Assembly: GCA_009885425.1 (NCBI GenBank)
Contig: VFKS01000078.1
Coordinates: 1 to 5,546 of the forward strand
Length of the DNA stretch: 5,546 nt
DNA from: Novosphingobium sp.
Lineage (GTDB): Bacteria > Pseudomonadota > Alphaproteobacteria > Sphingomonadales > Sphingomonadaceae
Reading direction: 5' to 3'
Translations under genes and position numbers: made by a program
Part shown: positions 1-5,221 of the stretch, piece by piece
Layout: every line of letters begins with the position of its first letter
Position numbering within the stretch: the stretch's first letter is position 1
Notes under the pieces: generated by a model
What the model saw: the letters and a program-made list of their open reading frames with translations, nothing else
Databases searched by the model: none
Told to the model about the DNA's origin: nothing

Positions 1-175
1 AGGATTGCAGGCTGTCTTGTCCGCTGAGCAGCTCGAACCGCGAGTGCGGCACGATCAGGTGCAGAAAGCCGGTCTTGCAGCAGATCGAACAGTTGCAATC
101 AAGCAGCTCAAGCGGCGGATTGACGGAGATCGCAAAGCGCACCGCCCGGCAATGGCAGCCGCCCTCCAGCCTCAT
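1..175 (-). CDS. GFA/CENP-V family zinc-fold protein, N-terminal part (cut by window edge)
   Basis: The first 58 residues of a gene that continues past the left edge. The translation begins MRLEGGCHCRAVRF and later has a CNCSICCKTGF segment. These match the two cysteine clusters (CxC near the start, CxCxxC about 25-30 residues later) that bind structural and catalytic-type zinc in the GFA family (named for the glutathione-dependent formaldehyde-activating enzyme and including centromere protein V). The following LIVPHSRFELLSG also fits the family's beta-rich fold. Most bacterial members are about 115-150 residues with no proven substrate, so formaldehyde chemistry should not be assumed. The ATG overlaps the glmS stop codon as ATGA, which indicates translational coupling and membership in the glmS operon. 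No strong Shine-Dalgarno sequence is seen, which fits coupling. The family call is good; the function is unknown. Confidence 0.8.
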   Translation of the reverse strand, partial: MRLEGGCHCRAVRFAISVNPPLELLDCNCSICCKTGFLHLIVPHSRFELLSGQDSLQS

Positions 176-1995
176 TCGACCGTGACCGACTTGGCCAGAT
201 TGCGCGGTTGGTCAACATCGGTGCCCTTCACGCAGGCGACGTGATAGGCCAGCAGTTGCACCGGAATGGCATAGACCAACGGTGCGATCAGCGGGTGGAC
301 CTTTGGCATTTCGATCGTGGCAAGGCAGCCCTCGCCAGCTTCGGCGATCCCCTCGGCGTCGGAGATCAAGACAACCTTGCCGCCGCGCGCGCGGACTTCC
401 TGCATATTGCTGACGGTCTTTTCAAACAGCGGGCCGGACGGCGCGATGACGATCACCGGAACCGACTCGTCGATCAAGGCGATCGGGCCGTGCTTCATTT
501 CACCCGATGCATAACCTTCGGCATGAATATAGCTGATTTCCTTGAGTTTCAGCGCGCCTTCCAGCGCCAACGGATAGTCCTGTCCGCGGCCCAGATAGAG
601 TACGTCGCGAGCTGGGGCGATGTGGTGCGCCATCGCGGCGATTTCATCGTCATGGGCCAGCGCGGCGTTGAGGCTGGCCGGGGCTTCGAGCAGGTGCTTG
701 ACCACCTCGGTCTCCTCCGCCCGGTCCATGAACCCGCGCTTCACCGCCATATGCGCGGCGAGCGCGGCGAGGACCGCCAGTTGGCAGGTAAAGGCCTTGG
801 TCGAGGCGACGCCGATTTCGGGCCCTGCATGGGTCGGCAGCAGCAGATCAGCCTCACGCGCCATCGAGCTGGTCGGCACGTTGACCACCACCGCGATGGT
901 CTGGCCGTTTTCCTTGCAGTGCCGCAGAGCGGCCAAGGTATCGGCGGTTTCACCCGATTGCGAGATGAACAGCGCCAGTCCGCCCGGCTCCAGCACTGGA
1001 TCGCGGTAACGGAACTCGCTGGCAAAATCGATGTCGGCCGGCAACCGGGCGAACTGCTCGAACCAGTATTTGGCGACCATCCCGGCGTAATAGCTGGTTC
1101 CGCAGGCGACGATGGTGACCCGGTTAATGCTCGACAGGTCAAAATCGAACTGCGGCAGTGCCACGGTCTGATCGACCTGGCGGATATAGCTGCGCAGTGT
1201 CTGGGCAACCACGGTCGGCTGCTCGAAGATCTCTTTCTGCATGAAGTGGCGGTAATTGCCCTTCTCGATCTCTGCCGCCGAAGCGCCCGAGGTGGTGATC
1301 TCACGCGTGACCAGCTGGTTGTCCTTGTCAAACACCTGCGCGCCGCCGCGAGTGACTACCACCCAGTCGCCTTCATCCAGATAGGCGATCTTTTGCGTCA
1401 GCGGCGCCAGCGCCAGCGCGTCCGACCCGAGGTAGGTCTCGCCATCGCCGTAACCGACCACCAACGGCGAGCCGAGCCGCGCACCGATCAGCATATCGGG
1501 ATAGTCCTTGAACGCGATCGCTAGCGCAAAGGCCCCGCGCAGCTGCGGCAGCACCGCTTTCACCGCGTCCTCGGGGCTCGATCCCGCTTCAACCAGTTCG
1601 GACACCAGATGCGCGACCACTTCGGTATCGGTATCGCTTTCAAAGGTGCGGCCCCGTTTGGTCAGGGCTTCACGCAGCTGTTTGAAATTCTCGATGATCC
1701 CGTTGTGGACCAGCGCCAGCACTTGCGTGGCATGGGGGTGGGCATTGGCCGCCGTCGGTGCGCCGTGGGTGGCCCAGCGGGTGTGGGCGATCCCGGTGGT
1801 GCCGGGCGCCGGATCGCGGGCGAGTTCGGTGACCAGCCCCTGCAATTTGCCCGGAGCGCGGCGGCGGATCAGCTCTCTGCCAGAGATCGTGCAGACCCCG
1901 GCGCTGTCATAGCCGCGATATTCCATCCGCCGCAGCCCATCGACCAACCGCTCTGCCACGGGGTCTTTGCCAACGATGCCAATAATGCCGCACAT
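172..1995 (-). CDS. glmS: Glutamine--fructose-6-phosphate aminotransferase (isomerizing)
   Basis: Cytoplasmic enzyme that converts fructose-6-phosphate and glutamine to glucosamine-6-phosphate and glutamate, the first committed step to UDP-GlcNAc. It has 607 residues, against about 609 in E. coli. The N-terminal Ntn glutaminase domain (about 1-240) starts MCGIIGIVG, with nucleophile Cys2 exposed after Met removal, and has HTRWATHG at 71-78 and NGIIEN at 98-103. Two SIS sugar-isomerase domains follow: the first carries CGTSYYAG (298-305) and SQSGETADT (345-353), the second carries LKEISYIHAEG (484-494) and EMKHGP (499-504). The C-terminal tail DQPRNLAKSVTVE includes Lys602, equivalent to the sugar-binding Lys603 of E. 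coli. No key residue is missing. The ATG at 1995-1993 is fixed by the need for Cys2. It lies only 15 bp after the toxin stop, and that gap (TGACGAAAGCAATTCCTC into ATG) has no clear Shine-Dalgarno, so translation probably depends on coupling. The stop overlaps the next gene by 4 bp. Confidence 0.98.
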   Translation of the reverse strand: MCGIIGIVGKDPVAERLVDGLRRMEYRGYDSAGVCTISGRELIRRRAPGKLQGLVTELARDPAPGTTGIAHTRWATHGAPTAANAHPHATQVLALVHNGIIENFKQLREALTKRGRTFESDTDTEVVAHLVSELVEAGSSPEDAVKAVLPQLRGAFALAIAFKDYPDMLIGARLGSPLVVGYGDGETYLGSDALALAPLTQKIAYLDEGDWVVVTRGGAQVFDKDNQLVTREITTSGASAAEIEKGNYRHFMQKEIFEQPTVVAQTLRSYIRQVDQTVALPQFDFDLSSINRVTIVACGTSYYAGMVAKYWFEQFARLPADIDFASEFRYRDPVLEPGGLALFISQSGETADTLAALRHCKENGQTIAVVVNVPTSSMAREADLLLPTHAGPEIGVASTKAFTCQLAVLAALAAHMAVKRGFMDRAEETEVVKHLLEAPASLNAALAHDDEIAAMAHHIAPARDVLYLGRGQDYPLALEGALKLKEISYIHAEGYASGEMKHGPIALIDESVPVIVIAPSGPLFEKTVSNMQEVRARGGKVVLISDAEGIAEAGEGCLATIEMPKVHPLIAPLVYAIPVQLLAYHVACVKGTDVDQPRNLAKSVTVE

Positions 1996-2010
1996 GAGGA
2001 ATTGCTTTCG

Positions 2011-2376
2011 TCAGAGAGTGTAGGGAACCCGGATGCCCGGCATAGCTGCCGGAAAATCCTTTGTGTTTCGTGTAATAAGGATCGCGCCGTTCACTTGCGC
2101 GGTGGCGAGGATGTAGGCATCCATCAGTTTCATGTTGGAGCGGAAACGAATGTCTGCCGCCGCCGAAGCAATCCGGGCATCAATTTCGACCACTTCGAAC
2201 GGAGAGATCGCCTGTTGAACTTCTCCGCGGCTCTCAAGCGCTTCACCCGCTAACACTTCGGTCCAGACAATCCGGCTGATCCGATGCCCGTTGTAGCGCG
2301 ACAGCTCGGCTGCGGCTTGAGGTCGATCCTTAAGCCAGTCGATCAGGATATTGGTGTCGAAGAACGGGTCGGACAC
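2011..2376 (-). CDS. vapC: VapC-type PIN-domain ribonuclease toxin
   Basis: A 121-residue PIN-domain protein, the usual length for VapC toxins, which are Mg2+-dependent RNases that typically cut tRNA or rRNA and stop translation. The acidic active-site set appears intact: Asp7 in FFDTNILID, Glu40 in WTEVLAG, Asp86 in KLMDAYILATA, and Asn104/Asp107 in ITRNTKDF. The toxin is therefore likely active rather than decayed. The start codon is GTG at 2376-2374. It is the first usable start after the antitoxin stop, in the same reading frame and separated from it by a single TCG codon, so translation is probably coupled to the antitoxin. The RNA target cannot be read from sequence. The stop lies 15 bp before glmS. 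Sampled GC here is about 50% (30 of 60 bases at 2041-2100), against 65% in a glmS sample, suggesting acquisition by transfer. Confidence 0.93.
   Translation of the reverse strand: MSDPFFDTNILIDWLKDRPQAAAELSRYNGHRISRIVWTEVLAGEALESRGEVQQAISPFEVVEIDARIASAAADIRFRSNMKLMDAYILATAQVNGAILITRNTKDFPAAMPGIRVPYTL
2037..2052. repeat. Perfect 6-bp inverted repeat with 4-nt loop in the 3' end of the toxin gene
   Basis: CCGGCA and TGCCGG flank the loop TAGC. The GC-rich stem sits inside the last codons of the toxin gene, about 40 bases before the glmS start. On the transcribed (minus) strand it is not followed by a run of T, so it is not a classical terminator. It could stabilise or stop processing of the toxin-glmS mRNA, or be chance in a coding sequence. 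The symmetry is seen directly; any role is a guess. Confidence 0.4.
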
Positions 2377-2379
2377 CGA

Positions 2380-2634
2380 TCAGATATCTTCATAAGGTCG
2401 GCGGTCCTCACGGATCGCTCGCTGGTATTCCACCCCGTCAGCAATGTCTGTGCGGTCTTTCCAAAGCCCCGCGCCGCGCGCAATCCAGCTCTTGTTGCCA
2501 TCGGCTGGCGACTGCGCCTTGAATGCGCGAACAACATCACGCAGCACCGAAGCGCGTGACTTGCCCTGCTCGACCGCGCGGGCGTCGAGCCATTTGATGT
2601 CTTCATCGGGCAGATCGGCGAGAATGCGGGTCAT
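2380..2634 (-). CDS. Ribbon-helix-helix antitoxin paired with VapC
   Basis: An 84-residue protein that should neutralise the downstream PIN toxin and repress the shared promoter. The N-terminal half looks like a ribbon-helix-helix DNA-binding fold (CopG/FitA/VapB-like): a short strand TRILADLP (2-9), a helix DEDIKWLDARAVEQG (10-24), then a turn and second helix SRASVLRDVVRAFK (26-39). The C-terminal half has GLWKDRTDIADGVEYQRAIR (56-75), a segment type common in antitoxins of VapC-like toxins and expected to wrap around the toxin and block its active site. It is in the same frame as the toxin, with stop TGA at 2382-2380. The ATG at 2634 has no Shine-Dalgarno upstream (TCAGTATATCA precedes it), and the predicted transcription start lies at or next to the ATG. 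The label vapB would be reasonable by context, but the exact subfamily cannot be assigned by eye. Confidence 0.9.
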   Translation of the reverse strand: MTRILADLPDEDIKWLDARAVEQGKSRASVLRDVVRAFKAQSPADGNKSWIARGAGLWKDRTDIADGVEYQRAIREDRRPYEDI

Positions 2635-2664
2635 TGATATACTGATATCATATCATGATATCAT
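2635..2664. promoter_or_regulatory. Candidate autoregulatory operator: repeated TGATATCA palindromes
   Basis: Two identical 8-bp palindromes TGATATCA occupy 2643-2650 and 2656-2663, with centres 13 bp apart and TATCA between them. A related copy TGATATAC at 2635-2642 abuts the first. A further 12-bp palindrome, ATATCATGATAT, spans 2650-2661 across the centre. Short repeated palindromes between promoter elements are the usual binding site for dimeric ribbon-helix-helix antitoxins, with two dimers bridged by toxin. The arrangement is seen directly in the sequence; binding by this antitoxin is inferred from position. Confidence 0.75.
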
Positions 2665-2669
2665 GTCAA
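2642..2669 (-). promoter_or_regulatory. Predicted sigma70-type promoter of the toxin-antitoxin pair
   Basis: Reading the minus strand, a perfect TTGACA (2669-2664) is followed after 16 bp by TATCAG (2647-2642, four of six matches to TATAAT). The expected start of transcription is about 2635-2634, on or one base before the antitoxin ATG, giving a leaderless or nearly leaderless mRNA; this fits the missing Shine-Dalgarno. The -35 box contains the stop codon (2668-2666) of the upstream phosphatase gene. The palindromes described separately fill the spacer and overlap the -10, so bound antitoxin would block RNA polymerase. The -35 match is strong; the -10 is moderate. Confidence 0.6.
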
Positions 2670-2992
2670 GAAGGAAGATGCCGTTGCATCTTTGACTTGA
2701 GCAGCCCGATCAGGGTTTCATCCATGAATGTGTAGTCGTCGGGAATGCCGAGAACTACGATCCGCTTGGATTTCAAAGCAGCACCAAAGTGTCGCTGAAC
2801 CTTGGTCCGGTGCTGACCTTCCATCGCGACGATGACGTCCGCCCATTCGATTAGTTCATCGCCAAGCGGATTCTCGGCATCGTGATTGGTGCCGGCAGAG
2901 CTAACTTCAATATCGTCGCGGCAAGCAAAAATCTGCTCGGCAGTGGGGCTGCGAAGGCGATTTTGACTGCAGACGAAAAGGAAACGCTTCAC
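2666..2992 (-). CDS. Small low-molecular-weight protein tyrosine phosphatase-like protein (COG4551 type)
   Basis: A 108-residue cytoplasmic protein. The N-terminus FLFVCSQNRLRSPTAEQ carries the phosphatase P-loop CX5RS, with nucleophile Cys8, Arg14 and Ser15, directly after the first strand as in low-molecular-weight tyrosine phosphatases. SSAGT (31-35) is a second family mark, and PDDYTFMDE near the C-terminus supplies an acidic residue in the place of the usual general acid. It is shorter than classical family members (about 150) but matches the compact COG4551 group of predicted tyrosine phosphatases, whose substrates are not known to me. The start is GTG at 2992, overlapping the glmU stop as GTGA, with a good GGAG eight bases upstream. 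Tight coupling to glmU hints at a role near cell-envelope synthesis, but this is inference. Sampled GC (32 of 60 bases at 2701-2760) is lower than in glmS. Confidence 0.88.
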   Translation of the reverse strand: MKRFLFVCSQNRLRSPTAEQIFACRDDIEVSSAGTNHDAENPLGDELIEWADVIVAMEGQHRTKVQRHFGAALKSKRIVVLGIPDDYTFMDETLIGLLKSKMQRHLPS

Positions 2993-4347
2993 CCCTTCTT
3001 CTCCGCCTTCTTCTTCTTCATCGCGTCATGAAACCGGTCGGCCCAGCCGGGCTTAACCAGTTGTTCGCCGCGCACCAGCCGCAGTTCACCCGCTGCCACA
3101 TCGCGGGTCACTGCACTGCCCGCAGCAACAATCGCGTCAGCGCCGATCTTGACCGGGGCTACCAGCGCCGAGTTCGATCCGATGAAGGCGCGCTCGCCAA
3201 TCACGGTTTTGTATTTGAAGTAGCCGTCATAGTTGCAGGTGATCGTGCCCGCGCCGATGTTGGCCCCGGCGCCCACTTCGGCATCGCCGATGTAGGACAG
3301 GTGGTTGGCTTTGGCGCCTGTGCCCAGCACCGAATTCTTGACCTCGACGAAGTTGCCGATCTTGGCCTGCTCGCCCAGCACCGTACCGGGGCGCAGGCGG
3401 GCGAAGGGGCCAACCTCCACGCCAGTGGCAAGGCTCGCGCCTTCGATGTGGCTATTGGCGCGAATTTTCACGTTATCCGCCACCGTCACACCGGGACCAA
3501 AGAACACGTTTGGTTCCACCAGCACGTCCCGGCCTAGCGCTGTATCCCAGGCGAACCAGACCGTCTCCGGCGCGATCAGGCTGGCGCCGTCGTCCATAGC
3601 AGCGCGGCGGCGGCGCTGTTGCCAGCGGCCCTCGGCATCGGCCAGCTCGGCGCGGCTGTTGATGCCCATCACTTCGGCCTCATCCGCCTCTACCACCGCG
3701 ACCCGAAGGCCTTCGGCAATCGCGTGGGTGGCAACGTCCGGCAGATAGAATTCGCGTGCTGCGTTATCGTCATCAACCTTGCCCAGCAGCCGCCAGATAT
3801 CGGCGCTGTGGGCAACCAGAACGCCTGAATTGCACAGGTTTACCGCACGTTCTTCCGGCGATGCATCCTTGTATTCAACCATCTTGGCCACTGTGCCGGC
3901 AGTATCGGCGGTGATCCGGCCATAGGCGGCGCTTTCGGCCGGGCGGAAGCCCAGCACTGCTACCTTGGCTCCGTCCAGAGCCGCGCAGAGCCGGGCCACC
4001 GTGGCGCTCGACAAGAACGGCACATCGCCAAAGCAGACCAGCACCAGTCCGGTAAAATCCGCCAGCGTATCCTTGGCCATAAGTGCCGCATGGGCGGTGC
4101 CGAGCTGCGGTTCTTGGACCACCACTTCGGCACCACTGCCGGTCAACGCCGCTTCGATCTGTTCGCGCCCGTGCCCCGCGACGATCACCTGTCGCGCCGG
4201 GCGCAGTTCGCCCAGACTTCCGAGCAGGTGCAGCAGCATCGGGTGCCCCGCGATCGGGTGGAGCACCTTGTGCAGATCGCTCTTCATACGGGTGCCCTTG
4301 CCCGCGGCGAGGACAATAACGGCTAGCGGGGTGTCAGATGCACTCAT
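2989..4347 (-). CDS. glmU: Bifunctional GlcNAc-1-phosphate uridyltransferase / glucosamine-1-phosphate acetyltransferase
   Basis: Makes UDP-GlcNAc for peptidoglycan and lipid A: it acetylates glucosamine-1-phosphate with acetyl-CoA, then couples it to UTP. The protein is 452 residues from the chosen ATG at 4347. The N-terminal nucleotidyltransferase domain (about 1-230) has LAAGKGTRMKS (13-23), Asp108 in CFGDVPF and Asn230 in GINSR, the metal and sugar-nucleotide positions. From about 255 a left-handed beta-helix of hexapeptide repeats carries the acetyltransferase site: Arg319, Lys337, His349 in NHLSYIGD, and CNYDG (371-375). The reading frame extends 28 residues further upstream, but that segment lacks family similarity and would overlap the start of divergent gph, so the internal ATG before SASDTPLAVIV is preferred. 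The C-terminus ends in a lysine-rich run (443-451). It is the first gene of the leftward cluster, and its stop overlaps the phosphatase start. Confidence 0.97.
   Translation of the reverse strand: MSASDTPLAVIVLAAGKGTRMKSDLHKVLHPIAGHPMLLHLLGSLGELRPARQVIVAGHGREQIEAALTGSGAEVVVQEPQLGTAHAALMAKDTLADFTGLVLVCFGDVPFLSSATVARLCAALDGAKVAVLGFRPAESAAYGRITADTAGTVAKMVEYKDASPEERAVNLCNSGVLVAHSADIWRLLGKVDDDNAAREFYLPDVATHAIAEGLRVAVVEADEAEVMGINSRAELADAEGRWQQRRRRAAMDDGASLIAPETVWFAWDTALGRDVLVEPNVFFGPGVTVADNVKIRANSHIEGASLATGVEVGPFARLRPGTVLGEQAKIGNFVEVKNSVLGTGAKANHLSYIGDAEVGAGANIGAGTITCNYDGYFKYKTVIGERAFIGSNSALVAPVKIGADAIVAAGSAVTRDVAAGELRLVRGEQLVKPGWADRFHDAMKKKKAEKKG
3001..3004 (-). promoter_or_regulatory. Ribosome binding site of the phosphatase, inside the end of glmU
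   Basis: On the minus strand GGAG is followed by AAGAAGGG and the GTG start, an ideal 8-base spacing. The purine-rich codons that form it encode the lysine-rich tail of GlmU, so one stretch serves both coding and ribosome binding. It supports the GTG at 2992 as the true start. Confidence 0.75.
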
Positions 4348-4408
4348 GGTTAATGCCCATGCCATCAAATTGTTGCCGATTCTACAATGGTAAGCCACAG
4401 GCCCGGTC
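4348..4408. promoter_or_regulatory. Divergent promoter region between glmU and gph
   Basis: These 61 bp separate two outward-facing genes and should hold promoters for both. On the plus strand TACAAT (4383-4388) is a near-consensus -10 for gph, which would give a leader of about 14 bases; no convincing -35 sits upstream. On the minus strand TAGAAT (4384-4379) is a five-of-six -10 for glmU, again without a clear -35. The two -10 candidates overlap by two bases, so the genes might compete for polymerase. Neither start codon has a strong Shine-Dalgarno. The location is a sound inference; the boxes are weak. Confidence 0.45.
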
Positions 4409-5068
4409 ATGACCACCCACCGCTTTGCCACGATCGGCTTCGACCTTGACGGAACCCTGCTCGATACTTCGGGTGATCTGGGGGCGGCGGTGAACCATGC
4501 GTTGTCGCTGATCGATCGCCCGCCAGTGCCGCGCGAAGCGGTGATGGGCCTGATCGGCGGCGGAGCGCGGCCGATGCTAAGCCGGGCACTGGCGCTGACC
4601 GGCGGCGTTGATGGCGTCGATCAGGACAGCCTTTTTGCTCAGTTATTGGCCTATTATGAGGCCAACATCGCGGTCCATACAGCACTCTATCCGGGCGCCG
4701 CGGAAATGCTCGACGCCTTGGACGCGAGCGGAACCAGAATCGCCGTGGTGACCAACAAGCGTGAGCCAATGGCGCGCAAGTTGTTTGACGAACTGGAGCT
4801 GACGCGGCGCTTCGCCTGCATCATCGGGGCCGGAACCTATCCGCTCAAGCCTGCACCCGACGCGCTGCATGCCATGGTCGCCCAGTGCGGCGGCGGGGCG
4901 GCGGTGTTTGTGGGGGATACGACCTTTGATACCCGCGCGGCGCGAGCGGCAGGGCTGCCCTCGATCGCGGTCAGCTTTGGCTTCTGCGATGCGCCTCCGC
5001 ATGAATTGGAAGCCGATGCGGTGATCGATCATTTCGACGCGCTGATCCCGACCCTCGCTTTACTGTAA
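4409..5068 (+). CDS. gph: HAD-superfamily phosphatase, probable phosphoglycolate phosphatase
   Basis: A 219-residue cytoplasmic HAD subfamily IA hydrolase with all four motifs: motif I FDLDGTLLDT (11-20) with nucleophile Asp12 and acid/base Asp14, motif II Thr115 in VVTNK, motif III Lys147 in PLKPAPD, and motif IV GDTTFD (169-174) with Asp170 and Asp174 for Mg2+. A helical cap domain lies between motifs I and II (about 20-95). Length and motif spacing fit Gph, which removes phosphate from 2-phosphoglycolate arising from DNA repair or oxygenase side reactions. HAD enzymes of this size also include other small-metabolite phosphatases, so the fold and chemistry are secure but the substrate is not. 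The ATG at 4409 lies at the centre of a 10-bp palindrome and has only a weak CAGG upstream. It is divergent from glmU; the next gene on its strand starts 153 bp after its stop. Confidence 0.88.
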   Translation: MTTHRFATIGFDLDGTLLDTSGDLGAAVNHALSLIDRPPVPREAVMGLIGGGARPMLSRALALTGGVDGVDQDSLFAQLLAYYEANIAVHTALYPGAAEMLDALDASGTRIAVVTNKREPMARKLFDELELTRRFACIIGAGTYPLKPAPDALHAMVAQCGGGAAVFVGDTTFDTRAARAAGLPSIAVSFGFCDAPPHELEADAVIDHFDALIPTLALL

Positions 5069-5108
5069 AACGCCGAGTCGCTGGAAACCGGTCACTGGGC
5101 CGGACGGC

Positions 5109-5137
5109 TTGACGCTAGGGAATGGCAGTGCTGCATT
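5109..5137 (+). promoter_or_regulatory. Weak candidate promoter for the SDR gene
   Basis: TTGACG (5109-5114) matches five of six -35 bases and is followed after 17 bp by TGCATT (5132-5137), a poor -10 with three of six matches. It lies about 85 bases before the SDR start in the 153-bp spacer after gph. The spacer length suggests that the SDR gene has its own promoter, but this particular site is uncertain. Confidence 0.25.
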
Positions 5138-5150
5138 GCGGCATATTGCC
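5124..5150 (+). terminator. Imperfect hairpin after gph, possible terminator
   Basis: GGCAGTGCTGC and GCGGCATATTGCC can fold around an ATT loop with eleven pairs, two of them G-T, and a two-base bulge. No T-run follows, so it does not look like a standard intrinsic terminator. It overlaps the weak promoter candidate, so at most one of the two readings is likely right. Confidence 0.2.
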
Positions 5151-5209
5151 AGCCGCGCTGGCCCATGCCATGCCGCGCGCGCGTCCCCCGGGATCACGCA
5201 ATTTTCAGT

Positions 5210-5213
5210 GGAG
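5210..5213 (+). promoter_or_regulatory. Ribosome binding site of the SDR gene
   Basis: GGAG is followed by 8 bases (ACTTACCC covers the gap to the start) and then ATG at 5222. The spacing is ideal and fixes the start codon. Confidence 0.8.
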
Positions 5214-5221
5214 ACTTACCC

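Noticed and set aside
5..244. Plus-strand open frame at the left edge
   Set aside because: It is antisense to the GFA gene start and the end of glmS, both of which show clear family motifs.
208..1524. A 438-codon open frame on the plus strand
   Set aside because: It lies wholly antisense to glmS, which has every expected motif. Long antisense frames are common in GC-rich coding sequence, and the translation resembles no family I know.
1996..2010. A glmS ribozyme or riboswitch upstream of glmS
   Set aside because: The gap to the preceding gene is 15 bp, far too short, and that element belongs mainly to Gram-positive bacteria.
2037..2052. Intrinsic terminator between the toxin gene and glmS
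   Set aside because: On the transcribed strand no T-run follows the stem, and the stem lies inside the toxin coding sequence.
2343..2606. Second minus-strand frame overlapping the antitoxin
   Set aside because: Its translation is Arg/Ser-rich without family signs, while the overlapping frame gives a clear ribbon-helix-helix antitoxin adjoining the toxin.
2635..2664. The TGATATCA repeats as a CRISPR, iteron or transposon end
   Set aside because: The units are only 8 bp, too few and too closely spaced for a CRISPR or replication origin. Their place at an antitoxin promoter explains them.
3028..3537. Plus-strand open frames antisense to glmU
   Set aside because: They are shadows of the hexapeptide-repeat region of glmU and have no ribosome site or recognisable domain.
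4348..4431. 28-residue N-terminal extension of GlmU
   Set aside because: The extra residues do not resemble any GlmU N-terminus, would consume the whole divergent promoter region and would overlap the gph start.
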